Source of the DNA: Paenibacillus psychroresistens
GTDB lineage: Bacteria > Bacillota > Bacilli > Paenibacillales > NBRC-103111
Length of the DNA: 64,000 nucleotides
Direction of reading: 5' to 3'
Assembly: GCF_009728935.1 (NCBI RefSeq)
Contig: NZ_CP034235.1
Coordinates: 1,501,501-1,565,500, forward strand
Below, piece after piece: positions 33,544 through 42,394 of this stretch. Under the pieces are notes generated by a model, which made no database searches, had not been told where the DNA came from, and saw only the letters and a list, made by a program, of their open reading frames with translations. Both the position numbers and the translations under genes were made by a program. The stretch's first letter is position 1, and each line of letters opens with the position of its first letter.

Positions 33544-34704
33544 ATGAAACAGATTAATGTGGGTATGGTTGGTTATAAATTTATGGGCAAAGCTCATAGT
33601 GCTGCTTACCGCGCGATTCCAATGTTCTTCCCTCAGGTAACCAAGCCTGTCATGAAGCTCATTTGTGGTAGAGATGAAGCGGGTGTTAAACAAGCGGCCG
33701 AGCAATTTGGCTGGGAAGGGTATGTGTCCGATTGGCGGGAGCTATTGAAACGCGATGATATTGATTTAATTGATATCAATGCTCCAAGCAATGCGCATAA
33801 AGAGATTGCTTTGGCTGCCGCTAAGGCGGGCAAGCATATTTTCTGTGAAAAGCCTTTAGCGCTTAACCTGGCAGATTCACGAGAAATGCTTGAAGCGGCA
33901 GAAGCGGCTGGCATTAAACATATGATTGGCTTTAATTATCGGTTTACTCCTGCTGTTCTCTTGGCTAAAAAGCTTCTAGATGAAGGACGTCTTGGCCAAA
34001 TTTATCATTTCCGTGCTTGGTTTCTGCAGGATTGGATTGTCGATCCGATGTTTCCGCTTGTTTGGCGGTTGGATAAGGAGATTGCGGGATCTGGCTCGCA
34101 TGGTGATTTAGGCGCTCATTTGATTGACTTAGCGCATTTCCTGATTGGTGGTATGGAAGAGGTTATTGGCATGAGCGAGACGTTCATTAAAGAGCGTCCT
34201 ATCGCTGAATCGATGACAGGCTTAAGTGCTAAAGGCAGTGCAGACGCACCTAAAGGACCTGTTAATGTGGATGATGCTACGTTGTTCCTGTCTCGTTTTA
34301 CGAATGGAGCATTGGGCAGCTTTGAAGCAACTCGATTTGCGCCTGGGCATCGTTGTACGAATTCTTTTGAGATTAATGGCAGTAAGGGCAGCGTGAAATT
34401 CGATTTCGAACGAATGAACGAATTGCAGGTTTATTTTACAGATGATGCTGCTGATGTTCAGGGCTTCCGTCGTGTATTGGCTACAGATCCTGCTCATGCA
34501 TATGCAGATGCTTGGTGGCCGCCAGGTCATACGATTGGTTATGAACAAACCTTTATTCATGAGCTTGTGGGAATGATGGAATGCTTTGGAACGGACAGCC
34601 AGCCTGTACCGAATTTCGTGGATGGTGTGAAATGCCAAGAGGTTCTAGAAGCAGTGGAGCGTTCGATTGACCAAAGACGTTGGGTTAAAATCAGCGAAAT
34701 GTAA
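33544..34704 (+). CDS. Gfo/Idh/MocA-family sugar oxidoreductase (first)
   Basis: 386-residue NAD(P)-dependent dehydrogenase. Rossmann start INVGMVGYKFMGKAHSAAY, the signature HIFCEKPLAL, then the C-terminal alpha/beta domain with GSHGDLGAHLIDLAHFLIG carrying the usual catalytic His. ATG 33544 is used (AAGGAGG upstream); the frame is open to 33496 inside the regulator gene. Substrate likely a sugar or inositol derivative; not determinable. Confidence 0.92.
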   Translation: MKQINVGMVGYKFMGKAHSAAYRAIPMFFPQVTKPVMKLICGRDEAGVKQAAEQFGWEGYVSDWRELLKRDDIDLIDINAPSNAHKEIALAAAKAGKHIFCEKPLALNLADSREMLEAAEAAGIKHMIGFNYRFTPAVLLAKKLLDEGRLGQIYHFRAWFLQDWIVDPMFPLVWRLDKEIAGSGSHGDLGAHLIDLAHFLIGGMEEVIGMSETFIKERPIAESMTGLSAKGSADAPKGPVNVDDATLFLSRFTNGALGSFEATRFAPGHRCTNSFEINGSKGSVKFDFERMNELQVYFTDDAADVQGFRRVLATDPAHAYADAWWPPGHTIGYEQTFIHELVGMMECFGTDSQPVPNFVDGVKCQEVLEAVERSIDQRRWVKISEM

Positions 34705-34737
34705 TTATTCTATACTAATAGGAAGAAGGAATGTAAG

Positions 34738-35361
34738 GTGAAAAAGGCATTAATCGTGCAAGGCGGCTGGGATGGACATCAACCTAAAGAGGTTGCGGAT
34801 ATTTTTGCAGGAATTCTTGGTGAAGAGCAGTTTGAAGTTGAGGTTTCGGATACGTTAGATAGTTTATTGGATGGAGAAAAGCTGTTGGGTTTAAACTTGA
34901 TAGTTCTGGTATGGACAATGGGAAGTATCACTAAAGAACAATTGGATCCTCTGCTTGCAGCTGTGAAAAGTGGAGTGGGGATTGCCGGCTGTCACGGAGG
35001 ATTAGGAGATTCCTTCCGCAATGAGACTGAATTCCAGCTTATGGTCGGTGGCCAATGGGTGGCTCATCCAGGAAACGACGGCGTGAATTACATGGTTAAT
35101 ATCAAGCAAAAAGATGATTTTTTGGTAGCAGGCATTGAGGATTTCGCGGTTTGTTCCGAGCAATATTATATGCATGTCGATCCTGCCAATAATGTCTTGG
35201 CAACAACGAATTTCGGTGAAGTGGTTATGCCTGTAGTGTGGACTAAATCGTATGGCGAGGGCAAGGTCTACTATAATTCATTAGGTCATCAAGCGAATAT
35301 TGTAGCTATGCCTGAAGTAACAGAATTAATGCGTCGTGGTTTTGTTTGGTCAGCTAAATAA
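34738..35361 (+). CDS. ThuA-domain protein
   Basis: 207 residues of the ThuA (trehalose-utilisation) fold, a glutamine-amidotransferase-like domain: KKALIVQGGWDGHQP at the start, GIAGCHGGLGDSF in the middle, EQYYMHVDP and GKVYYNSLGHQ towards the end. GTG start with AGGAAGAAGG upstream. ThuA proteins often sit beside Gfo/Idh/MocA dehydrogenases and help in 3-keto-sugar metabolism; the present gene lies between two such dehydrogenases. Confidence 0.9.
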   Translation: MKKALIVQGGWDGHQPKEVADIFAGILGEEQFEVEVSDTLDSLLDGEKLLGLNLIVLVWTMGSITKEQLDPLLAAVKSGVGIAGCHGGLGDSFRNETEFQLMVGGQWVAHPGNDGVNYMVNIKQKDDFLVAGIEDFAVCSEQYYMHVDPANNVLATTNFGEVVMPVVWTKSYGEGKVYYNSLGHQANIVAMPEVTELMRRGFVWSAK

Positions 35362-35382
35362 TATAATTAGGGAGTTTAGACA

Positions 35383-36477
35383 ATGGGCAAAATTAAAGCA
35401 GGTATTATTGGATGCGGTAATATTAGTGAAGTTTATTTTTCAAACGGTAAAGCATTATTCGAGGGCTTGGAAGTCGTAGCTTGTGCAGATTTAGATATAG
35501 AGCGTGCGAAAGCGAAAGCAGAAAAGCACGGAGTTAAAGGCTATTCTGTAGAAGAATTATTAGCAGATCCGGAAATTCAATTAGTGATTAACCTGACTAT
35601 TCCCAAAGTGCATGCTAAAGTAAATTTGCAGGCTTTACATGCAGGGAAACATGTATATGTGGAGAAGCCATTTGCAGTTACTCGTGAAGAAGCTCAAGAG
35701 GTAATCGCACTGGCTAAGGAGAAGGGGTTGCTGGTTGGTACAGCTCCGGATACATTCCTTGGTGGTGGTATCCAAACCTGCATTAAGCTGATTCAAGATG
35801 GTGCAATTGGCGTTCCAGTAGCAGCGACGGCGTTTATGTTATGCGGAGGTCATGAAAGCTGGCACCCAGACCCTGAATTCTATTATCAAGCCGGCGGCGG
35901 TCCGATGTTCGATATGGGACCTTATTATTTAACTGCTTTGGTTGCATTATTAGGACCAATCCAACGGATTACAGGTTCTGCACGCATTACTTATCCAGAA
36001 CGTGAAATAACGAGCCAGCCGAAAAATGGTCAGAAAATCCAAGTTGAAGTTCCTACTCATGTTGCTGGTGTACTTGAATTTCATAGCGGCGCTATTGGCA
36101 CGATTATTACTAGCTTCGACGTTCCGGGTGGACAGAGCTTGCCTAACATTGAAATTTACGGCAGCAAAGGTACTTTATCTGTACCCGATCCAAACGGTTT
36201 TGGCGGCGTAGTTAAATTGCGTAACAATGGCAACTCAGAATGGCAAGAGATTGCTTTGACTCACGGGTTTGACGGCAATAATCGCGGCATTGGCGCAGCA
36301 GATATGGCTCAGGCTATTCTACAAGGCCGCAAGCATCGTGCTAGCGGAGAGCTGGGTTATCACGTGCTAGAAGCGATGATCGGCATCCATGATTCATCTG
36401 CTGAAGGAAAGCATTATATCATGCAGAGCAAATGTGAATTGCCTGAACCGATGCCAGAGGGTGAAACTAAGTTTTAA
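35383..36477 (+). CDS. Gfo/Idh/MocA-family sugar oxidoreductase (second)
   Basis: 364-residue dehydrogenase. Rossmann start KAGIIGCGNISEVYF (GxGNIS), the EKP signature in HVYVEKPFAVTRE, and the catalytic segment GGGPMFDMGPYYLTAL, where a His in the first paralogue is replaced by Tyr-Tyr. It differs strongly from the enzyme at 33544, so the two are distinct steps and not a duplication. It ends the LacI-controlled unit at a strong terminator. Confidence 0.92.
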   Translation: MGKIKAGIIGCGNISEVYFSNGKALFEGLEVVACADLDIERAKAKAEKHGVKGYSVEELLADPEIQLVINLTIPKVHAKVNLQALHAGKHVYVEKPFAVTREEAQEVIALAKEKGLLVGTAPDTFLGGGIQTCIKLIQDGAIGVPVAATAFMLCGGHESWHPDPEFYYQAGGGPMFDMGPYYLTALVALLGPIQRITGSARITYPEREITSQPKNGQKIQVEVPTHVAGVLEFHSGAIGTIITSFDVPGGQSLPNIEIYGSKGTLSVPDPNGFGGVVKLRNNGNSEWQEIALTHGFDGNNRGIGAADMAQAILQGRKHRASGELGYHVLEAMIGIHDSSAEGKHYIMQSKCELPEPMPEGETKF

Positions 36478-36501
36478 GTAGATGTTGATTCAAAGTTATT
36501 G

Positions 36502-36532
36502 AAACCTGATTCTTTAGGATCAGGTTTTTTTG
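36502..36532 (+). terminator. Terminator of the sugar oxidoreductase unit
   Basis: AAACCTGAT (36502-36510) and ATCAGGTTT (36519-36527) form a 9-bp stem; TTTTTTT follows. Confidence 0.9.
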
Positions 36533-36560
36533 CTTTCTCATGCTTTCTCATGCTTTCTCA
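36531..36560 (+). repeat. Three perfect tandem copies of a 10-mer
   Basis: TGCTTTCTCA repeated three times without mismatch, starting within the terminator T-run. Confidence 0.95.
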
Positions 36561-36895
36561 TGATCTGGGGTATAATTTAGAGAAATTATTTCGTTATTAG
36601 CTACCACATTTTCCCTAAAAGTAGCTTTTATACCCAAGTAGAAAGGATTTAGCGAAAGAGCGGCGTTAATAACGAAACTGTTTCTATAGTAACGCCATTC
36701 TTTCGTTATTACTCCGATTGAAGCTGTTTTCTTGTCACATTAGAGAAAATCACATCATTAATAACGAAATTATTTCGCTGATTGCTGGGGTAAACTAATT
36801 ACTTCTAGACCATCAGGCTTATTTCCGGCTGGCTAGTGGCAATTCGTTGCCCATTGGCGTATATTTGTTAGTAAAAGTTCTTCATTTTCGTCAAG
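36561..36895. other. Non-coding stretch with repeated TAATAACGAAA motifs
   Basis: No gene is apparent. The 11-mer TAATAACGAAA occurs four times without mismatch in alternating orientation: 36589-36599 (-), 36667-36677 (+), 36701-36711 (-), 36759-36769 (+). The middle two form an 11-bp inverted repeat; GGCGTTA / TAACGCC at 36662-36668 and 36690-36696 form another. It looks like a small structured intergenic repeat element. Confidence 0.7.
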
Positions 36896-36908
36896 CTGAG
36901 GTGTTTAG

Positions 36909-37655
36909 ATGATCATTATTAAAACCAAAGAAGAAATTAATTTGATGCGTGAGGCGGGGATTCTGTTAGCGTCCTGTCATCAAGAAGTGGCTCAGAGAAT
37001 TAAGCCTGGTATAAGCACTCATGAAATCGATCAATTTGTTGAGAAATATTTGCTTGATCATGGAGCAACAGCGGAACAAAAAGGGTATCACGGTTATCCT
37101 TTTGCTACATGCGGTTCGGTGAATGATGTTATCTGTCATGGGTTCCCAAATAAAGAGCCTCTGAAGAATGGTGATATTGTAACCATTGATTTTGTAGTTA
37201 ATTTAAATGGATGGCTAGCCGATTCGGCATGGTCGTATCGCGTTGGCCAAGTGTCTGATCAGGCGGACGAACTGTTAAAAGTTACGGAAGCGGCTATGTA
37301 TAAGGGGATTGAGCAAGCCGTGGTCGGGAATAGAATCGGAGATGTATCCAATGCTATCCAGCGATTTGCTGAGAAAGCGGGATATTCCGTAGTACGTAAT
37401 TTCTGTGGACATGGCATTGGCCAAGATATGCATGAAGCGCCACAAGTGGCACATTTTGGATTGCCCGGACAAGGAGCGCTTCTCAAAGAAGGCATGGTTT
37501 TGACGATTGAGCCGATGCTGAATGTGGGCAGTTTTCACTGTAAGATCGATTCGGATGGTTGGACAGCACGAACAAAGGACGGAAAATTATCCGCCCAATA
37601 CGAGCATACCCTTGCAATCACTAAAGATGGCCCCTTTATTCTCACTAAGCTTTAG
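36909..37655 (+). CDS. map: Methionine aminopeptidase, type I
   Basis: Removes the initiator methionine from nascent proteins. 248 residues, the normal type I length. The five metal ligands are all present: Asp94, Asp105, His168, Glu201, Glu232; HGFP at 77-80 supplies the catalytic His. The loop GWLADSAW is a little unusual beside the common HGDTS. GAGGTG precedes the ATG. As it lies alone and not in the ribosomal-protein cluster, it may be a second MetAP such as Bacillus YflG. Confidence 0.93.
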   Translation: MIIIKTKEEINLMREAGILLASCHQEVAQRIKPGISTHEIDQFVEKYLLDHGATAEQKGYHGYPFATCGSVNDVICHGFPNKEPLKNGDIVTIDFVVNLNGWLADSAWSYRVGQVSDQADELLKVTEAAMYKGIEQAVVGNRIGDVSNAIQRFAEKAGYSVVRNFCGHGIGQDMHEAPQVAHFGLPGQGALLKEGMVLTIEPMLNVGSFHCKIDSDGWTARTKDGKLSAQYEHTLAITKDGPFILTKL

Positions 37656-37666
37656 ATATGATTGAT

Positions 37667-37706
37667 AAAGCGCAAACTGCCTTAGCTTAAGGTGGAGCGC
37701 TTTTTT
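37667..37706 (+). terminator. Terminator after map, overlapping the sspI stop
   Basis: AAAGCGC and GCGCTTT enclose an inner CCTTA/TAAGG stem; TTTTTT follows and runs into the convergent sspI stop codon. Confidence 0.85.
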
Positions 37707-37911
37707 ATTCGGTTAAATTATTCTTGAGCGTATCCGACAGCTGTTTTTGAACATCCTGCTCACTATGCTCCCAGATGACTTCGAATAAAACGCCAAGCCC
37801 AGGCAAAGCCATCTCATCTCCACCAATGGAATCATCGATGACTTTGGCAATTTCTTCACTGGATTTATCTTGTACTTTTTGTAAAATAGCCTGTCGTAAA
37901 TTTAAATTCAT
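37705..37911 (-). CDS. sspI: Small acid-soluble spore protein SspI
   Basis: 68 residues matching the minor SASP SspI: NLRQAILQKV at the start and the diagnostic LPGLGVLFEVIWEH in the middle. Made in the forespore, probably under SigG; GGAGGATG lies 7 bases before the ATG. In Bacillus subtilis sspI is divergent from the TrmH-type gene ysgA, and the same arrangement is seen here. Confidence 0.94.
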   Translation of the reverse strand: MNLNLRQAILQKVQDKSSEEIAKVIDDSIGGDEMALPGLGVLFEVIWEHSEQDVQKQLSDTLKNNLTE

Positions 37912-38026
37912 TCAAGTCCATCCTCCACTTTCATGATTGATTGTCTTTGCTAATATGCTCAAGTAGGCGTAGGATTATGCTTTTGGTATACTGTATAAAA
38001 TGAGTAAAAAGTTGAGGAGTTTTCCG

Positions 38027-38845
38027 ATGAATAAGTATGATTCCAACAAACCCATTCAAGAAATTACTTCTATAAATAATCCGAAAATAAAGCTCTGGAG
38101 CCAGTTGCTGACTAAACGCGGTCGAGAAGCACAAGGGAAGTTTATTCTAGAGGGAATTCATCTGGTTCGAGAAGCTTTGCAAGCTGATTTGAAGCTTGAG
38201 GTCATCCTGTTTTCTTTAGAAAAAGGTTATCCGGATGAGTTGTCATTAGCTGGAGATTTATTTATTGAAATCATTGGCGTAAGTGATGCTGTATTGGCAA
38301 AATGCTCAGATACTCAGACTCCTCAAGGAGTGCTTGCTGTGGCTTTAAAGCCTGAGTGGTCAAAGGAACGGTTGCTCGAGCAAGAAAATGGACTCGTTAT
38401 TGTTATTGATGGCGTTCAAGACCCTGGGAATTTAGGGACCATCATTCGCAGTGCGGATGCAGTAGGGGCGACTGGAGTTGTATTGGGTAAAGGCACAGTC
38501 GATTTATACAATCCGAAAACGATACGTTCTACTATGGGCTCACTTTTTCATTTGCCAATTTTAGAATTTGATTTACTGGATTTACTGCCTCTAGCCCGTG
38601 ATAAAAATATAGAGATAGTCGGCACAAGTCTCCAAGCTGACCAAAGCTGCTATGAGCTAGATATGACTCAAACCATTTGGTTTATTCTCGGTAACGAAGG
38701 CAGCGGGGTATCCGCATCAATTCAACCATACATAAGTCAGCAGGTTATTATTCCTATGAGGGGTAAAGCAGAATCACTTAATGTCGCTATGGCGGGAACT
38801 GTGCTTTTATTTGAGGCTGGACGTCAGCGGGGGTTACACAAATAA
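38027..38845 (+). CDS. TrmH/SpoU-family RNA 2'-O-methyltransferase, YsgA-like
   Basis: 272 residues. N-terminal SpoU substrate-binding domain (GKFILEGIHLVREAL), then the knotted SPOUT domain with DGVQDPGNLGTIIRSADA, ILGNEGSGVS and IIPMRGKAESLNVAMAGTVLLFE, the three signature motifs. ATG 38027 has GAGGAG 8 bases upstream; ATG 38000 is in frame but lacks a site. Methylates a ribose in rRNA or tRNA; the exact target is unknown. Position opposite sspI matches ysgA; pheST is not next to it here. Confidence 0.93.
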   Translation: MNKYDSNKPIQEITSINNPKIKLWSQLLTKRGREAQGKFILEGIHLVREALQADLKLEVILFSLEKGYPDELSLAGDLFIEIIGVSDAVLAKCSDTQTPQGVLAVALKPEWSKERLLEQENGLVIVIDGVQDPGNLGTIIRSADAVGATGVVLGKGTVDLYNPKTIRSTMGSLFHLPILEFDLLDLLPLARDKNIEIVGTSLQADQSCYELDMTQTIWFILGNEGSGVSASIQPYISQQVIIPMRGKAESLNVAMAGTVLLFEAGRQRGLHK

Positions 38846-38875
38846 TAAAACCTGTCCTGTGTGAGTTGTAATTCA

Positions 38876-38930
38876 GATTGTCACCGTTTGTAACGTAGTT
38901 TGTCACCGATTTGTAACGTAGATTTGTCAC
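38876..38930 (+). repeat. 2.5 tandem copies of a 22-23-bp repeat
   Basis: Units at 38876-38897 and 38898-38920 share TTGTCACCG and TTTGTAACGTA; a third begins at 38921 (GATTTGTCAC) and decays. They lie between the ysgA stop and its terminator. Confidence 0.75.
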
Positions 38931-38954
38931 AACTTAGTCAGTTAGAATGAGGGG

Positions 38955-38982
38955 AAAGCCTTGTAATATAAGGCTTTTTTTT
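38955..38982 (+). terminator. Terminator downstream of the ysgA-like gene
   Basis: AAAGCCTT (38955-38962), 7-base loop, AAGGCTTT (38970-38977), then a T-run. Confidence 0.88.
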
Positions 38983-39092
38983 CTTATGGGTTTTCCCTCT
39001 AGTGTTCTCAATTCTATTTTTATTAGTTTAATATAGGTACATCGAACGAGCCGACACTTACTTTAATCTGCATACAGAAACAGGCGGTATCT

Positions 39093-39237
39093 TTTGCAGA
39101 TATTTATAGCGATTTTTTCTAAATTTGCAGCTATGATCGTTCGGGCATTAGGATTGAAAGCACATAACGGCTCGAGTGGTAATCTTGCATCGGGATGGGC
39201 GAGGGCTAGTATTGCAAATTGTTGGATGCGGAAATAG
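39093..39237 (+). pseudogene. Decayed SLH-domain remnant
   Basis: One frame reads FADIYSDFF (39093-39119) and stops; the next frame from 39121 reads KFAAMIVRALGLKAHNG and then WARASIAN, ending at a stop at 39235. These match consecutive SLH-domain motifs (FxDI..., R-A-E-FAxMIVRALGL, WAxxxI), with a frameshift and missing segments. A strong terminator follows at 39260. It is the tail of a lost S-layer protein gene. Confidence 0.6.
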
Positions 39238-39259
39238 CCAAGGAAAAAAATACTCATTT

Positions 39260-39293
39260 CATGCAGGATAATCTCTTGCATGGCTTTTTTTTC
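39260..39293 (+). terminator. Terminator behind the SLH remnant
   Basis: CATGCA (39260-39265), 11-base loop, TGCATG (39277-39282), then eight T. Probably the original terminator of the lost gene. Confidence 0.75.
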
Positions 39294-39408
39294 TGAAATT
39301 TAGGTAACAAAACGATTAGGTGAATGTGACGAATTAGTAACAATAAACCACGACTTTATTTGAGAATTAAAGCTTTTTGAACAAATGATGACGGCTTTGA
39401 AACAACTA

Positions 39409-39424
39409 TGTGACAAAATTCACA
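39409..39424. promoter_or_regulatory. TGTGA-N6-TCACA palindrome upstream of qoxA (Fnr/CRP- or Rex-type site)
   Basis: TGTGACAAAATTCACA matches the CRP/FNR consensus TGTGA-N6-TCACA exactly and the Rex consensus TGTGAA-N4-TTCACA with one mismatch. It lies about 94 bases ahead of the qoxA start; an extra half site TGTGACA is at 39431-39437. Either an oxygen-sensing Fnr or an NADH-sensing Rex would make sense for a terminal oxidase operon. Confidence 0.55.
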
Positions 39425-39517
39425 TCATTCTGTGACATCCCTTAAACTCTATTGTTTTATTGTTTATGCATAGCTATTCTGAGATTGTGAAGTAACGATT
39501 CAGGAAGGAGTTCTGCA

Positions 39518-40441
39518 ATGAAATTCAAATGGGCTTTACTGGCATTCATTTTTACTGCCGTTACAAGTTTAACTGGTTGCGGGAAATTAGCGGTATTGGA
39601 TCCTAAAGGACCGCAAGCTCAAAGACAAGCTGATGACATTATGCTATCGATTGGGCTAATGGCGGTTATCGTCCTTATTGTGTTCATAATTTTAGTATTT
39701 ATGTTAGTTAAATACCGTGCATCCAAGCAAGCGGATGATTATGAGCCTCCTCATATCGAAGGAAGCAAGGTTGTAGAAGCAATAGTCATTGGAATTCCCA
39801 TTCTTATCATCATTTTTCTTTCAGTGGTCTCTGTTAAGAGTAATTATATTGTTGAGGCAGCACCTCAAGGGTACGAGAATCAGAAACCATTAATTGTCTA
39901 CGCTGCATCCTCTAACTGGAAATGGCATTTTAGTTATCCCGAAGAGAATATAGAAACCGTGAACTACTTGTATATTCCAACTAATCGCCCACTTGAGTTT
40001 AAGCTATACTCTTACGGGCCGATCACCAGTTTCTGGATACCGCAATTAGGCGGACAAAAGTATGCGATGTCTGACATGGTTAACACGCTTCATTTGGCAG
40101 CTGATGTTCCAGGTGAATATATGGGGCGAAATGCAAATTTTAGTGGCAAAGGGTTCGCTGAGAATACGTTCAATGTCAAAGCCATGTCTGAAGATAAGTT
40201 TCAGGAATGGGTTGACGAGGTAAAACAAACCGCTAAACCTCTTACCGAGCCAAAATTCAAGGAGTTATTGGAGCCAGGCAATCTTGGACAGTTAACATTT
40301 ACCGGGACTCATTTAGAATTTATGCCAGCACCGGAAGGCATGCATCATGGATCAAGCAATATGGATGATATGGATATGGATGATATGAACATGGACACTG
40401 ACACTAATTCCGAACATGTACAACACGAAGGGGGGCATTAA
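39518..40441 (+). CDS. qoxA: aa3-type menaquinol oxidase subunit II
   Basis: 307-residue lipoprotein (lipobox ending at Cys21) with two membrane segments (about 45-68 and 88-107) and a cupredoxin-like extracytoplasmic domain. There is no Cys other than Cys21, so a CuA centre cannot form: this is a quinol, not a cytochrome c, oxidase. GPITSFWIPQLGGQKYAMSD and GRNANFSGKGFA are the QoxA signatures. The last 35 residues are a Met/Asp/His-rich tail (GMHHGSSNMDDMDMDDMNMD), unusual for the family and possibly metal-binding. AGGAAGGAG precedes the ATG; qoxB follows after 3 bases. Confidence 0.94.
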   Translation: MKFKWALLAFIFTAVTSLTGCGKLAVLDPKGPQAQRQADDIMLSIGLMAVIVLIVFIILVFMLVKYRASKQADDYEPPHIEGSKVVEAIVIGIPILIIIFLSVVSVKSNYIVEAAPQGYENQKPLIVYAASSNWKWHFSYPEENIETVNYLYIPTNRPLEFKLYSYGPITSFWIPQLGGQKYAMSDMVNTLHLAADVPGEYMGRNANFSGKGFAENTFNVKAMSEDKFQEWVDEVKQTAKPLTEPKFKELLEPGNLGQLTFTGTHLEFMPAPEGMHHGSSNMDDMDMDDMNMDTDTNSEHVQHEGGH

Positions 40442-40444
40442 AGC

Positions 40445-42394
40445 ATGGAATTCTTTGAACGTTTTGCTGTACCCCACCCAAGTCCAGCCATTTATGCGTC
40501 AATGGTAGCCATAGGTCTTACAGTCATTGGGATCCTTTTTGGCTTAACTTATTTCAAAAAATGGGGTTATCTTTGGCGGGAATGGCTGACAACGGTTGAC
40601 CATAAACGAATTGGCATCATGTATTTGATATCCGCTCTGATCATGCTGTTCCGTGGTGGTGTAGATGCATTGATGATGCGGGCGCAAACGGCTGTGCCGG
40701 ATAATACATTGTTAGATGCCCAGCATTATAATGAAGTTTTTTCAACGCATGGGGTCATTATGATCATCTTTATGGCTATGCCATTTATCTATGCCTTAAT
40801 GAACTTTGTGGTTCCCTTACAAATTGGAGCACGTGATGTAGCTTTTCCACGCTTGAATGCACTCAGCTTTTGGCTATTCTTCATGGGAGCCATGCTGCTC
40901 AATATATCATTCGTCATTGGCGGTTCCCCTGATTCAGGCTGGACTGCATACTTTCCGCTCTCAGGAAATGAGTTCAGTGAATCTGTAGGGACAAATTATT
41001 ATGCTTTTGCACTTCAGATATCGGGTATAGGTACATTAATATCCGGGATCAACTTTATTACGACCATTCTAAAAATGAGAGCACCTGGCATGAAGCTTAT
41101 GAAAATGCCAATGTTCGCTTGGTCTGCCTTAACTGCCAATGTAATTGTCGTGTTTGCCTTCCCGGTATTAACGGTAGCGCTGATCATGATGACTATGGAT
41201 CGATTATTTGGAACATTCTTCTTTGCGACAACAAATGGCGGAATGGATATGTTATGGGCGAATCTATTCTGGATTTGGGGTCATCCGGAAGTTTATATCT
41301 TAATTTTACCTGCATTTGGTGTATATAGTGAGATTATCTCTACCTTTGCACGTCGCAACCTGTATGGTTATAAATCAATGGTAGCATCGATGGTGCTCAT
41401 CTCTTTCTTTTCCTTCTTGGTATGGACGCACCATTTCTTTACGATGGGGCAAGGAGCACTAACCAACAGCATTTTCTCCATCACCACAATGGCCATTGCA
41501 GTCCCGACCGGGATCAAGATATTTAACTGGCTGTTTACGCTTTGGAAAGGGAAAATTGTGTTTACCGTGCCCATGCTTTACGCAATAGGCTTCATTCCGA
41601 TTTTTACAATCGGCGGGGTTACCGGGGTTATGCTTGCTATGTCGGCAGCTGATTATCAGTACCATAATACCATGTTCCTGGTTGCTCATTTTCATTACAC
41701 CATTATTCCTGGCGTGGTATTCGCTATGATTGCTGGGCTCACCTATTGGTGGCCCAAAATGTTTGGCTTCATGCTCAATGAACGTATTGGCAAATGGGCG
41801 TTCTGGTTCATTGCAGTCAGCTTTAATTTAACCTTCTTCCCTATGTTCCTTACGGGTTTAGACGGCCAAGCACGTCGAATGTATACTTACTCCGAATCAA
41901 CTGGATTTGGGCCGCTCAATATGCTTTCTTTTGTCGGAGCGCTTGGTATGGCGATAGGTTTTGGATTAATTGTATACAACATTTATTACAGCGTTCGTTA
42001 TGCTTCAAGAGATATAGGGCCAGATCCATGGGATGCGCGTTCCCTTGAATGGGCTACTCATAGTCCCGTCCCAGTCTATAACTTCGCGATTACACCAAAA
42101 GCTGAATCCATTGAAGCGTTTTGGGATTTCAAGAAAAAAGGCCACGACCTATTTCCAGGCGAATACAAAAAAATTCATATGCCGAATAACACCGGTGCAC
42201 CGTTTATAATGAGCTGTTTGTTCTTTGTATGGGGATTTTCATTTGTGTTCGGGATTTGGATTGTTGCGATTCTCGCTACACTCGGTATTTTTGCTTGTTT
42301 GGCTTACCGTTCATTCAGTAAGGATCACGGTTATTATATCTCCGTAAAAGAAATTGAAGAAACAGAAAATAAATTGCGAGGTGCCAATCTATGA
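40445..42394 (+). CDS. qoxB: aa3-type menaquinol oxidase subunit I
   Basis: 649-residue catalytic haem-copper subunit with about 14 membrane segments. Haem and CuB ligands are present: FSTHGVIMI (low-spin haem His), [15 protein letters not shown] (CuB His and the cross-linked Tyr), THHFFTMG (two CuB His) and HFHYTI (haem a3 and low-spin haem). Reduces oxygen to water and pumps protons. The stop overlaps qoxC by ATGA. Confidence 0.97.
   Translation: MEFFERFAVPHPSPAIYASMVAIGLTVIGILFGLTYFKKWGYLWREWLTTVDHKRIGIMYLISALIMLFRGGVDALMMRAQTAVPDNTLLDAQHYNEVFSTHGVIMIIFMAMPFIYALMNFVVPLQIGARDVAFPRLNALSFWLFFMGAMLLNISFVIGGSPDSGWTAYFPLSGNEFSESVGTNYYAFALQISGIGTLISGINFITTILKMRAPGMKLMKMPMFAWSALTANVIVVFAFPVLTVALIMMTMDRLFGTFFFATTNGGMDMLWANLFWIWGHPEVYILILPAFGVYSEIISTFARRNLYGYKSMVASMVLISFFSFLVWTHHFFTMGQGALTNSIFSITTMAIAVPTGIKIFNWLFTLWKGKIVFTVPMLYAIGFIPIFTIGGVTGVMLAMSAADYQYHNTMFLVAHFHYTIIPGVVFAMIAGLTYWWPKMFGFMLNERIGKWAFWFIAVSFNLTFFPMFLTGLDGQARRMYTYSESTGFGPLNMLSFVGALGMAIGFGLIVYNIYYSVRYASRDIGPDPWDARSLEWATHSPVPVYNFAITPKAESIEAFWDFKKKGHDLFPGEYKKIHMPNNTGAPFIMSCLFFVWGFSFVFGIWIVAILATLGIFACLAYRSFSKDHGYYISVKEIEETENKLRGANL

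Noticed and set aside
39063..39281. 72-codon minus-strand open frame in the spacer before qoxA
   Set aside because: No ribosome-binding site or family resemblance; the opposite strand carries the SLH remnant, which explains the open frame.
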